From Acetobacterium wieringae (GTDB taxonomy: Bacteria; Bacillota; Clostridia; Eubacteriales; Eubacteriaceae), in assembly GCF_026646375.1 (NCBI RefSeq), contig NZ_JAIPPU010000005.1, positions 124,001 to 188,000 of the forward strand: a stretch of DNA of 64,000 bases, in the 5' to 3' direction. The position numbers were made by a program, and so were the translations under genes. Positions 9,027 through 17,345 of the stretch are shown here, one piece after another. The notes under the pieces were generated by a model. It was not told the origin of the DNA and made no database searches. It saw nothing but the letters and a program-made list of their open reading frames with translations. The number at the start of each line of letters is the position of its first letter. Position 1 is the stretch's first letter.

Positions 9027-9043
9027 ATTCTTTGTGTTATAAT
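9015..9043 (+). promoter_or_regulatory. Predicted promoter of the plus-strand oxidoreductase gene
   Basis: TTGTCT (9015-9020), 17-base spacer, consensus TATAAT (9038-9043). The -35 element overlaps the palindrome at 9001-9026. Confidence 0.7.
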
Positions 9044-9111
9044 CTTTTTAACGTAGCGATATCATTTGATGTATCGCACCACCACTAAATAATGAAATGG
9101 AGAATATGAAT

Positions 9112-9969
9112 ATGAAAATTGCAATTTTAGGTACAGGTACTATGGGAACCGGTTTTGCCGAAGGTTTAATAAACGCCGGACATGAAGTTATCGTTTTTAA
9201 CCGAACCGCTGCCAGAACAGAACCACTGGTGACATTGGGCGCAAAAGCAGTATTAACACCATCTGAAGCCATTGCCCAAAGTGATGCCAGCATCCTGGTT
9301 CTGGCAGATGGTAACGCAGTCCGGGAAACACTTTTAAATGAGACTACCCGTAGTGCTCTTGAAGGGAAAAAAATAATCAATGCATCCACCACCGATGCTG
9401 ATGAGATCCTGGCGATTTCCAATGAAGTGGCCGCTTTGGGAGGCAGTCTTTCCGAAATATCGATTCTAGTCGGTGCTGAACAGCTTCGAGACCAAAAGGG
9501 CAACTTTTTGTTGGGTTGTGACCCATCTATGACTAGCTTCTGGAATGAAATTCTGACCAGCATAGGCACCTGTCATGCTGTGGGTGGTGTGGGTGATGCA
9601 TCCAAAGCTGAAGCGCCGATGCTATTCGGCTCGATGTTTATCAGCATGACTGTAGCCTACTCTGCCGCACTGGCACTGAAATTAAATGTTCCGGAAGAAG
9701 TGATTACCCAACAGCTTTCGATGTTTGTTCCACACGTTGAATACATGCTGCCAAATATGATTGCCAGAGATTACAGTCAATGTATGGCCTCAGTTGATAG
9801 CTTTAAAGATGTTTCCACCGCCGCCATACGAGCCGCCAAATCAGTTAATCTGCCAACAAAAGCCCTTGATGCGATTCTTGAATTATATGAAGAAGCCGGA
9901 AAACGGGGGTTTGGTAGTCAGGATGGAACCGCTGTAATGGAAGTCTTGCTGGATAATCAGAATAACTAA
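9112..9969 (+). CDS. NAD(P)-dependent oxidoreductase, beta-hydroxyacid/6-phosphogluconate dehydrogenase superfamily
   Basis: 285 residues from ATG 9112, chosen because GGAGA at 9099-9103 is 8 bases upstream; ATG 9097 would include this site. MKIAILGTGTMGTGFAEGLI is the GxGxMG NADP-binding loop and VIVFNRTAAR carries the NRT motif favouring NADPH. The C-terminal helical domain starts near residue 155 (GDASKAEAPM). Compared with classical members, the Gly-Gly-rich substrate loop is replaced (LSEISILVGAEQLRDQKG), as in imine-reductase-like relatives, so substrate is uncertain. Probably controlled by the operator at 9001-9026 and followed by the TetR gene. Confidence 0.8.
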   Translation: MKIAILGTGTMGTGFAEGLINAGHEVIVFNRTAARTEPLVTLGAKAVLTPSEAIAQSDASILVLADGNAVRETLLNETTRSALEGKKIINASTTDADEILAISNEVAALGGSLSEISILVGAEQLRDQKGNFLLGCDPSMTSFWNEILTSIGTCHAVGGVGDASKAEAPMLFGSMFISMTVAYSAALALKLNVPEEVITQQLSMFVPHVEYMLPNMIARDYSQCMASVDSFKDVSTAAIRAAKSVNLPTKALDAILELYEEAGKRGFGSQDGTAVMEVLLDNQNN

Positions 9970-9997
9970 ACCGGTATCTTGTCAAATTAAGACTTTC

Positions 9998-10026
9998 TTG
10001 AATCATTTGAGCTGATATGTTATAGT
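9998..10026 (+). promoter_or_regulatory. Predicted promoter of the TetR-family gene
   Basis: TTGAAT (9998-10003), 17-base spacer, TATAGT (10021-10026), with the regulator start codon 31 bases further on. No copy of the 9001-9026 palindrome is seen here. Confidence 0.6.
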
Positions 10027-10057
10027 GACAACAGTATACCATCAGAGGAGAAATAAA

Positions 10058-10594
10058 ATGAATCCTGAAACCCATGAAAGTCAGCTTCTAAAACGCCTTG
10101 CCGTGGCAATGACCGAAAGTCCCCGCAGTACTATTAAAGAACTTGCCGAAGCAGTCGGCATCAGCAAGGCCACCCTGCACCGCTTCTGTGGTACCCGGGA
10201 AAATCTTGAACTGATGCTGATTGAAGCATCCCGGAAATCTCTTGATCATATTATTGACGTAGCCGAAAAGGACTTTGACGATTATCAGGCCGGTCTCCGG
10301 GAACTGATCCAGGCCCATTATCAAAACCGGGAATATCATGTTTTTTCCAGCAGCAACCAGGCCTGTATGACCGATGACTATTGGTTCGCTTACCTGAAAG
10401 CCATCGATGCTTTTTTTCTGAAAGGTCAAAAAAAAGGTACCTTTCGCCTTGAATTCGGTGTCTCTTTTTTATCTGAATCATTTATTTCCATTCTCTGTGG
10501 CATAATCGATGCTGAGCGCCGTGGACGGATTGCATCAATGGGTGCCGAAGTAATGATTGAAAATTTATTTTTAACAGGTGCATTGGAACAATAA
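10058..10594 (+). CDS. TetR/AcrR-family transcriptional regulator
   Basis: 178 residues from ATG 10058, behind AGAGGAG at 10044-10050; an upstream in-frame ATG at 10025 lacks a ribosome site and overlaps the promoter. Residues ~26-47 (TIKELAEAVGISKATLHRFCGT) form the TetR helix-turn-helix. The C-terminal ~120 residues are helical, as in ligand-binding TetR domains. It likely represses the two upstream oxidoreductase genes through the operator at 9001-9026. Ligand unknown. Confidence 0.85.
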   Translation: MNPETHESQLLKRLAVAMTESPRSTIKELAEAVGISKATLHRFCGTRENLELMLIEASRKSLDHIIDVAEKDFDDYQAGLRELIQAHYQNREYHVFSSSNQACMTDDYWFAYLKAIDAFFLKGQKKGTFRLEFGVSFLSESFISILCGIIDAERRGRIASMGAEVMIENLFLTGALEQ

Positions 10595-10607
10595 AAAATC
10601 GGGCATC

Positions 10608-10636
10608 AAAAAAGCAGTCAGATTGACTGCTTTTTT
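10608..10636. terminator. Bidirectional intrinsic terminator
   Basis: AAAAAAGCAGTCA (10608-10620), GAT loop, TGACTGCTTTTTT (10624-10636): perfect stem with A-run and T-run, able to work on both strands. Confidence 0.9.
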
Positions 10637-10722
10637 GCGTGCTAGATTTATCGTTACTAATTATGTAACGCTCCAAATTAATCGAAATCTTTTATGACAG
10701 CTAAGATACTTCGTTGCCAGTT

Positions 10723-11061
10723 TTATTTATAAATCGAAAGAAAACCTGTAACGCCTAAAGAAGCCAGTGTTACCAGGATTATTGTCCAGATAATAATCCC
10801 AATACTCATCCAAATAACCAGCGAAATTTTTCGTGCACCCAATGAAATTCCAATAGCAGTCCCAAATAATGCTCCCGTAAGAATGGGCGCTAATAATCCC
10901 AATCCAACAACACCATATTTGTTCCAAACATCGTAAATTTTCCCTTTATCTTTATCTTTCCTTTTCTTCTTTTTTAATAGCCACTCACGAAGGCGACTAC
11001 CAACACTGGCTACCAACACAACCCCAATAATTGCTCCTGTTATTGACGCAATCGCATTCAA
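10723..11061 (-). CDS. Putative small multi-drug export-like membrane protein, N-terminally shortened
   Basis: 112 residues from TTG 11061. There are hydrophobic segments at about residues 5-22, 49-72 and 82-108, separated by a Lys/Asp-rich cytoplasmic loop (KKKKRKDKDKGK). The YGVVGLGLLAPILTGALFGT segment resembles the conserved core of the small multi-drug export family (COG2426). Sequence upstream of the TTG still reads as protein (YFWYNGDPV) back to a stop, and family members are usually longer, so the N-terminus may be lost or frameshifted at the edge of the accessory island. Start and function uncertain. Confidence 0.5.
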   Translation of the reverse strand: MNAIASITGAIIGVVLVASVGSRLREWLLKKKKRKDKDKGKIYDVWNKYGVVGLGLLAPILTGALFGTAIGISLGARKISLVIWMSIGIIIWTIILVTLASLGVTGFLSIYK

Positions 11062-11127
11062 TACCGGATCTCCGTTATACCAGAAATATCATTGAGGTTT
11101 TCTATAAGGGAACCCGGCTTTGCACAT

Positions 11128-11647
11128 CTACACCTTCAAAATACGTGATCTTGATTTTTTTCTTTCTATACCTATTTTTGTTTGAGTTTGTTCATCCAAT
11201 TGAGTTCTATATATTATTTTTATTTCTTTTTCACTATTTTTAAAAAGGATACTATCATTAACCTTTTCTATAAGAACATTAAACTTTGAGTGTTCACAAT
11301 TCCATTTGCCAGTTAATGCATCAATATCTAGCCATGAATCTAACCCTCGGATTTCAAATTCAGCTTCTTTTATATTCTGGATTATGTGATCCTCACTCAA
11401 TTCAATTTCTTTGTTTGATCTAATACACTCTCTTTGCATTCAGTTTTGTCTTACCATCCGTCTCACTCTCTCTTCCAATTACTAATACTTTTATATTATC
11501 GTTTTCTATTACCGTCGAAAAAACTGATTTTCTCCCATTATGATGTCCATTAACTTCAAAATTCATTTCATTATTTTCAATAAGCAAATTACCTATAATT
11601 TTACTCTCCTCAAAATCCCACATACTATTCATTGAATATTTTTGCAA
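11128..11647 (-). pseudogene. Remnant of an ApeA-like (HEPN-associated) antiphage protein, N-terminal domain
   Basis: Two overlapping minus frames (11647-11420 and 11439-11128) join into one domain: MWDFEESKIIGNLLIENNEM, IGRESETDGKTKL, then ECIRSNKEI, FEIRGLDSWLD. The spacing of W...IxGxL, IxGxxxxG, C and the L..WL ending matches the N-terminal domain (ApeA_NTD1) of ApeA-type abortive-infection proteins. A frameshift near 11430 separates the halves and the C-terminal HEPN RNase region is missing. The identification rests on motif memory; the breakage is directly seen. Confidence 0.5.
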
Positions 11648-11955
11648 AGTGTTCCCTCCTGAATATCAGCGATTCTATGCCCTGTTTAATAAGTGATGTT
11701 TATTTTGCCTTTATAAGCAAAAATTGAAAATCAGATCTGGAAAAATATTTTGTATTTATATATTATTATACCGTATTCAATTACTTATTTGCCGGTTATC
11801 AAGAAAATCTACTCCTATTATAGTTATGAAAGTATTTAACAAGAGACCTCTCTGTATATCTCATTATTTATTTAATTTTTTTGCGGCCTTGTTCATGGGT
11901 GCAAGGTCACCCACGGGCTTTATTATAACCATCTACTCAGGAAGGAGGTGAGAAT
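11648..11955. other. AT-rich gap before the recombinase
   Basis: No supported gene. A short hairpin TGGGTG...CACCCA lies at 11896-11913, followed by a strong GAAGGAGGTG ribosome site (11941-11950) that has no normal start codon directly downstream. Confidence 0.35.
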
Positions 11956-12042
11956 ATAACAAAAAAAATACCGATAAAAACTACAAAAAAATGGAATAAG
12001 TCTTCCAACGCAGAACACCGTCGCGAAGAAGAAAAAAAGCGC

Positions 12043-13149
12043 ATGCGTGCCGCATTTTCGGGTACAACAGAGGTTGAAGTAATTCCAGCAAAACCAAGAA
12101 GTGATAGAGAAACTGGGCAAAAAATCAGAGTTGCAGCTTACTGTCGTGTTAGTACTTATGAAGATTCGCAAGCAGGTAGCTTTGAATTACAGGTTCAGCA
12201 TTTTCAAGAACTGATTACCAATACGATTGACTACGAGTTCGTTGAGATCTATTCTGACGAAGGTGTTTCAGGCACGTCAATGAAACGGCGTATTGGTTTT
12301 CAGCAGATGATCGAGGATTGCCATGCAGGCAAAATCGATCTGATTTTGACCAAAAGTGTTAGCCGTTTTGCAAGAAATACTCGCGACTGCTTGGAGATTG
12401 TACGTACACTGAAGGCCTTGAATCCGCCTGTTGGCGTCTATTTTGAAGCTGAAAATTTGAACACGATTGAGAGCAAAAATGAATTTACACTTGGTGTTAT
12501 GAGCCTTGTCGCACAAGGAGAATCAGAACAAAAAAGTGCTGCAATGATCTGGTCAATTATCGAGCGCTTCAAGAAAGGTATTCCTATCATTTCTACGCAT
12601 AATCTGCTTGGCTATGATAAAGATATTTTTGGGAAAATGATCATAGCCGAAGATGAAGCAGTTGTCATCCAGTATATTTATTCATGTTATTTAGATGGTT
12701 TATCGGCCCGTGAAATCGCTGAATTACTTACAGAACAACACATCCCCACAGCAAAGGGGGGTGAAGTCTGGAGCAGTAGTACCGTCCGCAATATTCTAAA
12801 AAACGAAAAATATTGTGGCGACGTTCTGATGCAGAAAACCTATACAGTGGACTGTTTTTCTCACAGAACTGTGAAAAATACCGGACAAAAACCACAGTAT
12901 CGCCTGCGAAATCACCATCCCGCCATTATTCCACGAAACGAGTGGGATAAAGTACAGCATCTGTTACAGCACACCAGATCAAGATCACAAAAAAAGAAAA
13001 AACCGATTGAACAAAAATTCCGGGTTGCCTATATCAAAAGCGGCAAACTAAAAGGTTTTGCGATTATTGATCCACGCTGGAACAGATCTTCTATTGACAA
13101 ATTTTTTGATGCGATCCAAATCAAACTCACAAACGAAAGGAACGAATAA
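12043..13149 (+). CDS. Serine site-specific recombinase (large serine integrase type, shortened C-terminus)
   Basis: 368 residues from ATG 12043. Residues ~29-170 are a resolvase/invertase catalytic domain: VAAYCRVSTYEDSQAGS with the nucleophilic Ser, YSDEGVSGTSMKRRIGFQQM, ILTKSVSRFARNTRD and the SGESEQKS-like AQGESEQKSAAM. A recombinase DNA-binding domain follows (IPTAKGGEVWSSSTVRNILKNEKYCGD). The Cys4 zinc ribbon and long coiled coil of full-length integrases are missing and the protein ends in a basic region (RSQKKKKPIEQKFRVAYI). The frame is open upstream to 11929, and the best ribosome site (11944-11950) precedes codon ATA at 11956, so a lost ATG is possible. The next gene begins two bases after the stop. 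Confidence 0.85.
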   Translation: MRAAFSGTTEVEVIPAKPRSDRETGQKIRVAAYCRVSTYEDSQAGSFELQVQHFQELITNTIDYEFVEIYSDEGVSGTSMKRRIGFQQMIEDCHAGKIDLILTKSVSRFARNTRDCLEIVRTLKALNPPVGVYFEAENLNTIESKNEFTLGVMSLVAQGESEQKSAAMIWSIIERFKKGIPIISTHNLLGYDKDIFGKMIIAEDEAVVIQYIYSCYLDGLSAREIAELLTEQHIPTAKGGEVWSSSTVRNILKNEKYCGDVLMQKTYTVDCFSHRTVKNTGQKPQYRLRNHHPAIIPRNEWDKVQHLLQHTRSRSQKKKKPIEQKFRVAYIKSGKLKGFAIIDPRWNRSSIDKFFDAIQIKLTNERNE

Positions 13150-13151
13150 TT

Positions 13152-13580
13152 ATGTTTAACGATTTTTCAAAATTCAAATTTGAGGTAATTGATATTACGA
13201 TAACTGGTGCTCCTGATATAGTAATCAACATGAATGGCATCACTTTTACGGCTAAGCTGTTAGAAACTCTGGGTAATCCAGACTATGTGCGGCCTTTGAT
13301 AGACCCTCATAATAAAGCGTTTGCCATTCAGGTTTGCAAGGAAACCGATGCCAAATCGATGCGTCTCAGAAAAAACAATCCTTCGGGCGCATATAGCTCC
13401 TCATGTTCAGTCGTTCGTCAAACGTTACGTCGTATGATGAAAAGCACATGGAAAGATTCGATGCGTTATCGCATATCAGGGGTACCATTTCCTGAAGTCA
13501 AAGCTGTCGTCTTTGACCTGTCAAAAGCGAGAGAACTGCCACCAGTCCATTCCGGCAAAAAGAAAAAATCAACACTTTAG
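13152..13580 (+). CDS. Recombinase-associated hypothetical protein
   Basis: 142 residues beginning MFNDFSKFKFEVIDITITGA, two bases after the recombinase stop and preceded by GAAAGGAACGA, so probably translated from the same message. No catalytic motif is visible; the N-terminal half looks beta-rich and the C-terminal half contains basic stretches (RQTLRRMMKSTWK) and a GKKKKS tail consistent with nucleic-acid binding. Proteins of this size often sit between tandem serine recombinases in Clostridia, from memory; a role in recombination is inference from linkage. Confidence 0.65.
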   Translation: MFNDFSKFKFEVIDITITGAPDIVINMNGITFTAKLLETLGNPDYVRPLIDPHNKAFAIQVCKETDAKSMRLRKNNPSGAYSSSCSVVRQTLRRMMKSTWKDSMRYRISGVPFPEVKAVVFDLSKARELPPVHSGKKKKSTL

Positions 13581-13604
13581 TAGCTGAATTTCGCTACCAC
13601 CACT

Positions 13605-13630
13605 GGCCAGCGTTTTCTAAAACGTTGGCC
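13605..13630. repeat. Inverted repeat downstream of the recombinase pair
   Basis: GGCCAGCGTTTT / AAACGTTGGCC around CTA, one mismatch, with no T-run. It could be a terminator without a tract or a recombination-related site; neither can be decided from sequence. Confidence 0.45.
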
Positions 13631-13858
13631 AAACTTCAATAAATACTGCATATTTCAACTGGTGGTTGACATTCACAATCCGGTCCACATAGCAAATTTC
13701 AAGTTGTAAGAAAATTTTACCTCGTTCCGTCATTTGTCTTTTTATCAGAACATATCATAGCAAGTTACCGTGTCACTATCAAACTTATATTTATTTAGTT
13801 GAATATGTAACCAATAAATTTATAAAGCTATAAATAATTCTATTAATCTCTGACTCTT

Positions 13859-14197
13859 TCATTCATTTTTATATCTGTCAAGTTCAAGGAGTATATGATA
13901 GATTATCTCCTGCTCTACACGATTTTTAGCTAGAATAAGTTCATAACATTGTGTGAGTATTCCTCTTTGAGAGGGATTTTCTATATCTATTTTTTCAAAT
14001 AATTCTGAAAGTGAGATTCCTAATGCCCTTGTGATTTTTCCAATGCTTTCGATGGTGGGATTTTTCTCTCCTCTTTCAATTTGACCTATATAAGTCGGAT
14101 GACAACTCGCTTTTTCAGCAAGCTTTTCCTGACTTAAACCAAGTTGCATTCGATAATTCCGGATTCGTTTTCCAAGTATCTTTACAATATCGTCCAT
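13859..14197 (-). CDS. XRE-family helix-turn-helix regulator
   Basis: 112 residues; ATG 14197 follows GAAAGGAGTGATTAA. Residues ~7-63 are a classic Xre/Cro HTH: IRNYRMQLGLSQEKLAEKAS, then YIGQIERGEKNPTIESIGKITRALGISLSELF. The C-terminal ~45 residues are helical and charged. Proteins of this layout act as repressors in mobile elements and conjugative modules; convergent with the recombinase pair, it may control the island. Target unknown. Confidence 0.85.
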   Translation of the reverse strand: MDDIVKILGKRIRNYRMQLGLSQEKLAEKASCHPTYIGQIERGEKNPTIESIGKITRALGISLSELFEKIDIENPSQRGILTQCYELILAKNRVEQEIIYHILLELDRYKNE

Positions 14198-14514
14198 TTA
14201 ATCACTCCTTTCGGTATAGTCTATAAGTATTTTTTTTAGTTTTCTACATACTATTGATGTTTATTTCGGGACGTGATATACTATGATCATTCTTTTTTGT
14301 TTTTTCATACTTAACGTATAAATGTGCCTTTTCAATTAGGCTTTGAATATCCATAATTACTTTGTACTAAGACAGTCAATCAAACTGTAAACAGCGGATT
14401 TCAACATAAAATGATTAATGAGATGTCGCTCTGTGTCTCTATAAAGTGATGCATCTAGTTTTTGTGATTAACTGATATCACAAAAGTATATTTCACAAAC
14501 GATTTTTGAAACAA
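14198..14514. other. Intergenic region upstream of the XRE gene
   Basis: About 320 bases, AT-rich, with no supported coding sequence. It should carry the XRE promoter on the minus strand, but I could not identify convincing promoter boxes. Confidence 0.3.
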
Positions 14515-14562
14515 AAAACCCTCTTGATTAATCATGTAACTCAATTAATCAAGAAGGTTTTA
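14515..14562. terminator. Long inverted repeat, bidirectional terminator-like
   Basis: AAAACC-CTCTTGATTAAT (14515-14532) pairs with ATTAATCAAGA-AGGTTTT (14544-14561) around an 11-base loop, one mismatch. A-run and T-run ends allow termination on either strand; it separates the recombinase/XRE section from the next gene. Confidence 0.65.
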
Positions 14563-14662
14563 TTATGGATCTAATACCGTGTAACAGAAAAGCCAACCAG
14601 AAAATAATCAGCCTATTTGTAGATGTTTATCATTTTTTATATAGGCTATCGTGAGGATTAAA

Positions 14663-15907
14663 ATGAATACTAAAGAGCTTCACAAAAGCTTAGATCATCT
14701 GTCAGAAGATAAAATCAATGAACTTATATCTCGATATTATAACAACGAAAATGTGAATTCTTTACTCACTGAATTTGACATTGATGTAGGTCCTTCCAAT
14801 TTATGTAAGTTATTCCCGCTAATTTTACATCCAGATTTTCCATGTCCAAATTGTGGCAATTCACTCTCATCCCAACCACAATCAAAGAGTAAAAGTCGAA
14901 GTGTTGACATTAATTTCCTTTTTTGTACGAATTGCGGCCACACTAATAATTCGACTAAAAAATGCCAATGTAATTATTGTTCAAACATTCGAAAAAAAGC
15001 GGAAGCACAACGAGAAGAAGTGAGACGATTAAAGGAATGTGAAAGAAAAAGCATTCAAGAAATTATAAAGAGAACTTATGATATCAACAATAATATACCT
15101 TATCATTTTGATGATTTAAGTTTTAGGCATAAAGTATATCTTAGCGCGATTTGCAAAGCATTGCTTGTCGAAAATTACTCTCCAGTCGCACAATTGTATC
15201 CCATGGAGCTTTTTGATCAAGCAAATCCCATATCCCCAACAGATGAGTATACAAAAAAGATATTTGTAGAACTTTGTCGACTGAATATACTGATACCCAG
15301 TCCAATTTCAGACGTGTTGGCTTTTGTCCAGGAGGATGAAAGCGGCAATTTTGATTATCCGAATAATTTTCCAAATATAATTTTTATTTCTAAAGTATGG
15401 TTTGTTATTAATATAACCTGTAATGAAGGATTTGATGCACTCATTCAAAAATTGTTACTTGGTGATTACTATAATCCTGAGGTGGATGCGGAAGAAGCAC
15501 TTAAACTATGGCAAAGTATAGCCAAACAAGAATGTATCAATTATTTTGAATATCAATTGAATTCTGTTCAGTTCAATACAAATTTTGGAAAGAAAACAAA
15601 TATTATCATTGAAAAGCTACTTGAAAATTTTTCTGTTTCCCAAATTTATGCACTGATTTGGAAAGAAGTTGCTAGCGCTTCTAAAGCTTTTCTTGAACAT
15701 CAATACTCAAGAACATTTGCTAAAAATATCGCGATCAGCGGCGTTGAGCGCTATGGAGAACGTGCACTTGAAAATGGGTGGGATATTATAAAGTACTCTC
15801 GGAATAAAAGTGTTCCTCAAAGCATTTTAAGTGAAATTTTTTTTAATAACGTTCTCTCTTTGAAGGTTGATGGATTTAATCAAGTACCCAGTCTTGAGTT
15901 ACTGTAA
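14663..15907 (+). CDS. Unrecognised 414-residue protein with N-terminal Cys-knuckle region
   Basis: ATG 14663 is preferred (GAGG at 14653-14656, 6 bases away) over GTG 14651. Residues ~60-110 hold three CxxC knuckles and one CxC (CPNCG, CTNCG, CQCNYC), consistent with a zinc-ribbon pair. A charged helical segment follows (~113-135), then ~280 residues with no motif I know, probably mostly helical. It is a single-gene unit in an island with a recombinase, an XRE regulator and an ApeA-like remnant, so cargo such as defence is possible, but nothing in the sequence proves it. Composition is AT-rich relative to the flanking core genes. Confidence 0.7.
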   Translation: MNTKELHKSLDHLSEDKINELISRYYNNENVNSLLTEFDIDVGPSNLCKLFPLILHPDFPCPNCGNSLSSQPQSKSKSRSVDINFLFCTNCGHTNNSTKKCQCNYCSNIRKKAEAQREEVRRLKECERKSIQEIIKRTYDINNNIPYHFDDLSFRHKVYLSAICKALLVENYSPVAQLYPMELFDQANPISPTDEYTKKIFVELCRLNILIPSPISDVLAFVQEDESGNFDYPNNFPNIIFISKVWFVINITCNEGFDALIQKLLLGDYYNPEVDAEEALKLWQSIAKQECINYFEYQLNSVQFNTNFGKKTNIIIEKLLENFSVSQIYALIWKEVASASKAFLEHQYSRTFAKNIAISGVERYGERALENGWDIIKYSRNKSVPQSILSEIFFNNVLSLKVDGFNQVPSLELL

Positions 15908-16125
15908 TTACGTACTTATCTAGTAAATAACCCAATAAAAATGCGCACCTTTGACAAAACTAGTTCAAAAGGTATACCTTGGCAAGAACGGGAGCGTTTC
16001 AAGTTTTGTGTATTTGCGAAAATTGATGTAGAATTAGGTTGCGAGTTTCGGCCAGTTATTTCGCCAGGAATCGGGAATTTTAGGATATTTTTTGCCCCAT
16101 TTTTTCTCAAATGTGCCAAGTTCGC

Positions 16126-16864
16126 TCAAAGCAGCATCTTCAGTTGGCAATGTTCATATATTTCCTCACACAGCGGCTCTTTCTTTGTTGGATAGATCCT
16201 CTTTGACGGGCAAAAACGTCTGCAGAGTCCACAAGCCGTACACTTTTCATCATTAAAATGAAAAACCGCCGGGGTATGACTTATCTTTTAGGCTGAATCC
16301 GTTAGACTTGCCACAATTTTTTCAAGACTGCCATAGCGCTGCACATATTCTTCACCTCCCCGAAGTTCTGGATATGCGACCTCAATGCCATTGGTAATCA
16401 AAAAGCTACGCACCGCCATTTCCTCACCAAATTCCCGGGCCTCTCGCAGATCCGTTTCATCGGGATGACCATCGGTATAATAGGGACCTTCCACAGTGGG
16501 ATTGACCTTTCCACCAAACCAGTCTTCCCACCCCAGTACCATTAAGCCTTTTTCTTCTAGCAACGGAATCAGCCAAGCAAAAAATCCCCCGGTGAGGCTT
16601 GCATGGGTACAGAAAAAAAAATTGTTTTCCAGATGCATCCTTCAGCTCTCCCAGTAGCCGGCCAATGATTCCCAGCTCTTTCATGCACCATACCGGACAA
16701 CCGATGCCAATCACATCGTAGGCGTTCAATACCGATGGCTCATCCAGATTGATCACTGGGAGCAGATCCACGGTCTCACAATTTTGGCTGAACCCTTTAA
16801 AAATGGCCTGAGCAATCCGTTTGGTGTTGCCCGTCTGCGAATAATATACAATTGCTGTTTTCAT
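16126..16864 (-). pseudogene. Broken flavodoxin-ferredoxin (EFR1-like) protein
   Basis: ATG 16864 follows AAGGAGGAAAG. The N-terminal flavodoxin part has the FMN loop YYSQTGNTKRIAQAI and GIGCPVWCMKE. At a run of eight Ts near 16618 (minus strand) the frame must change to continue FCTHASLTGGFFAWLIPLLEEKG down to an in-frame TAA at 16288-16290. Beyond that stop the same frame encodes EKCTACGLCRRFCPSKRIYP, a [4Fe-4S] ferredoxin motif, to a TGA at 16126. The gene would be a ~245-residue EFR1-type electron-transfer protein but carries one frameshift and one internal stop. The homopolymer shift could be an assembly error; the stop is harder to explain that way. Confidence 0.7.
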
Positions 16865-16900
16865 CTTTCCTCCTTCTCACAAAAATCCACAAATTCGATT

Positions 16901-17337
16901 TTACCATTCTCTGCCCAGCTGATACAGCTTCCGATAAATATCACCGCCAGCCGCTACAATATCTTCCACCGTAGCCCAGCGAAAATCCTGATACACTTTT
17001 TTCTCCAGCACCATTTTTTTCATCTGCAGTCGAATAATTAAACACCGGAATAACACCAATTCCTTAACTTTCCAATACCCGAACCAGTTACTTCCGCTAC
17101 TTCAATTTTTTTCTAGCTCCAATTATCATGATGGGTTAAATCCTCACTACCATTTCAAATCGATCTAAACGTCCATACCACTTGTCATTGGCTTCGAATG
17201 TCTAAAAATACACCTTCATTGTCGGAATGAAAGATATCATCCAATCCCAACTCAACGAATTCAGCATTCGCTTTACCTTCTCTTTTATCCACTGACTCAA
17301 AATGTTTCCATAACTCACCAGTCTTGTTCATGCCCAT
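16901..17337 (-). pseudogene. Decayed coding remnant after the ABC exporter genes
   Basis: ATG 17337 lies 8 bases after the exporter permease stop, with AGAAGG overlapping that stop, and encodes a 50-residue soluble peptide (MGMNKTGELWKHFESVDKRE...) ending at 17185. Sequence in a shifted frame continues protein-like (FEANDKWYGRLDRFEMVV), and a further frame (16901-17023) encodes VYQDFRWATVEDIVAAGGDI before a stop. Together these look like one degenerate gene; I do not recognise it. Alternatively the 50-residue ORF is a genuine small last gene of the operon. Confidence 0.35.
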
Positions 17338-17345
17338 ACTGCCTT

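Noticed and set aside
13605-13630. Possible attachment site of the serine recombinase
   Set aside because: Only one inverted repeat was seen; no second copy or core duplication could be identified in the window, so no att call is made.
15941-16195. 84-codon plus-strand ORF downstream of the Cys-knuckle protein
   Set aside because: Its 3' part is the antisense of the ferredoxin motif of the broken flavodoxin-ferredoxin gene, and the rest has no features.
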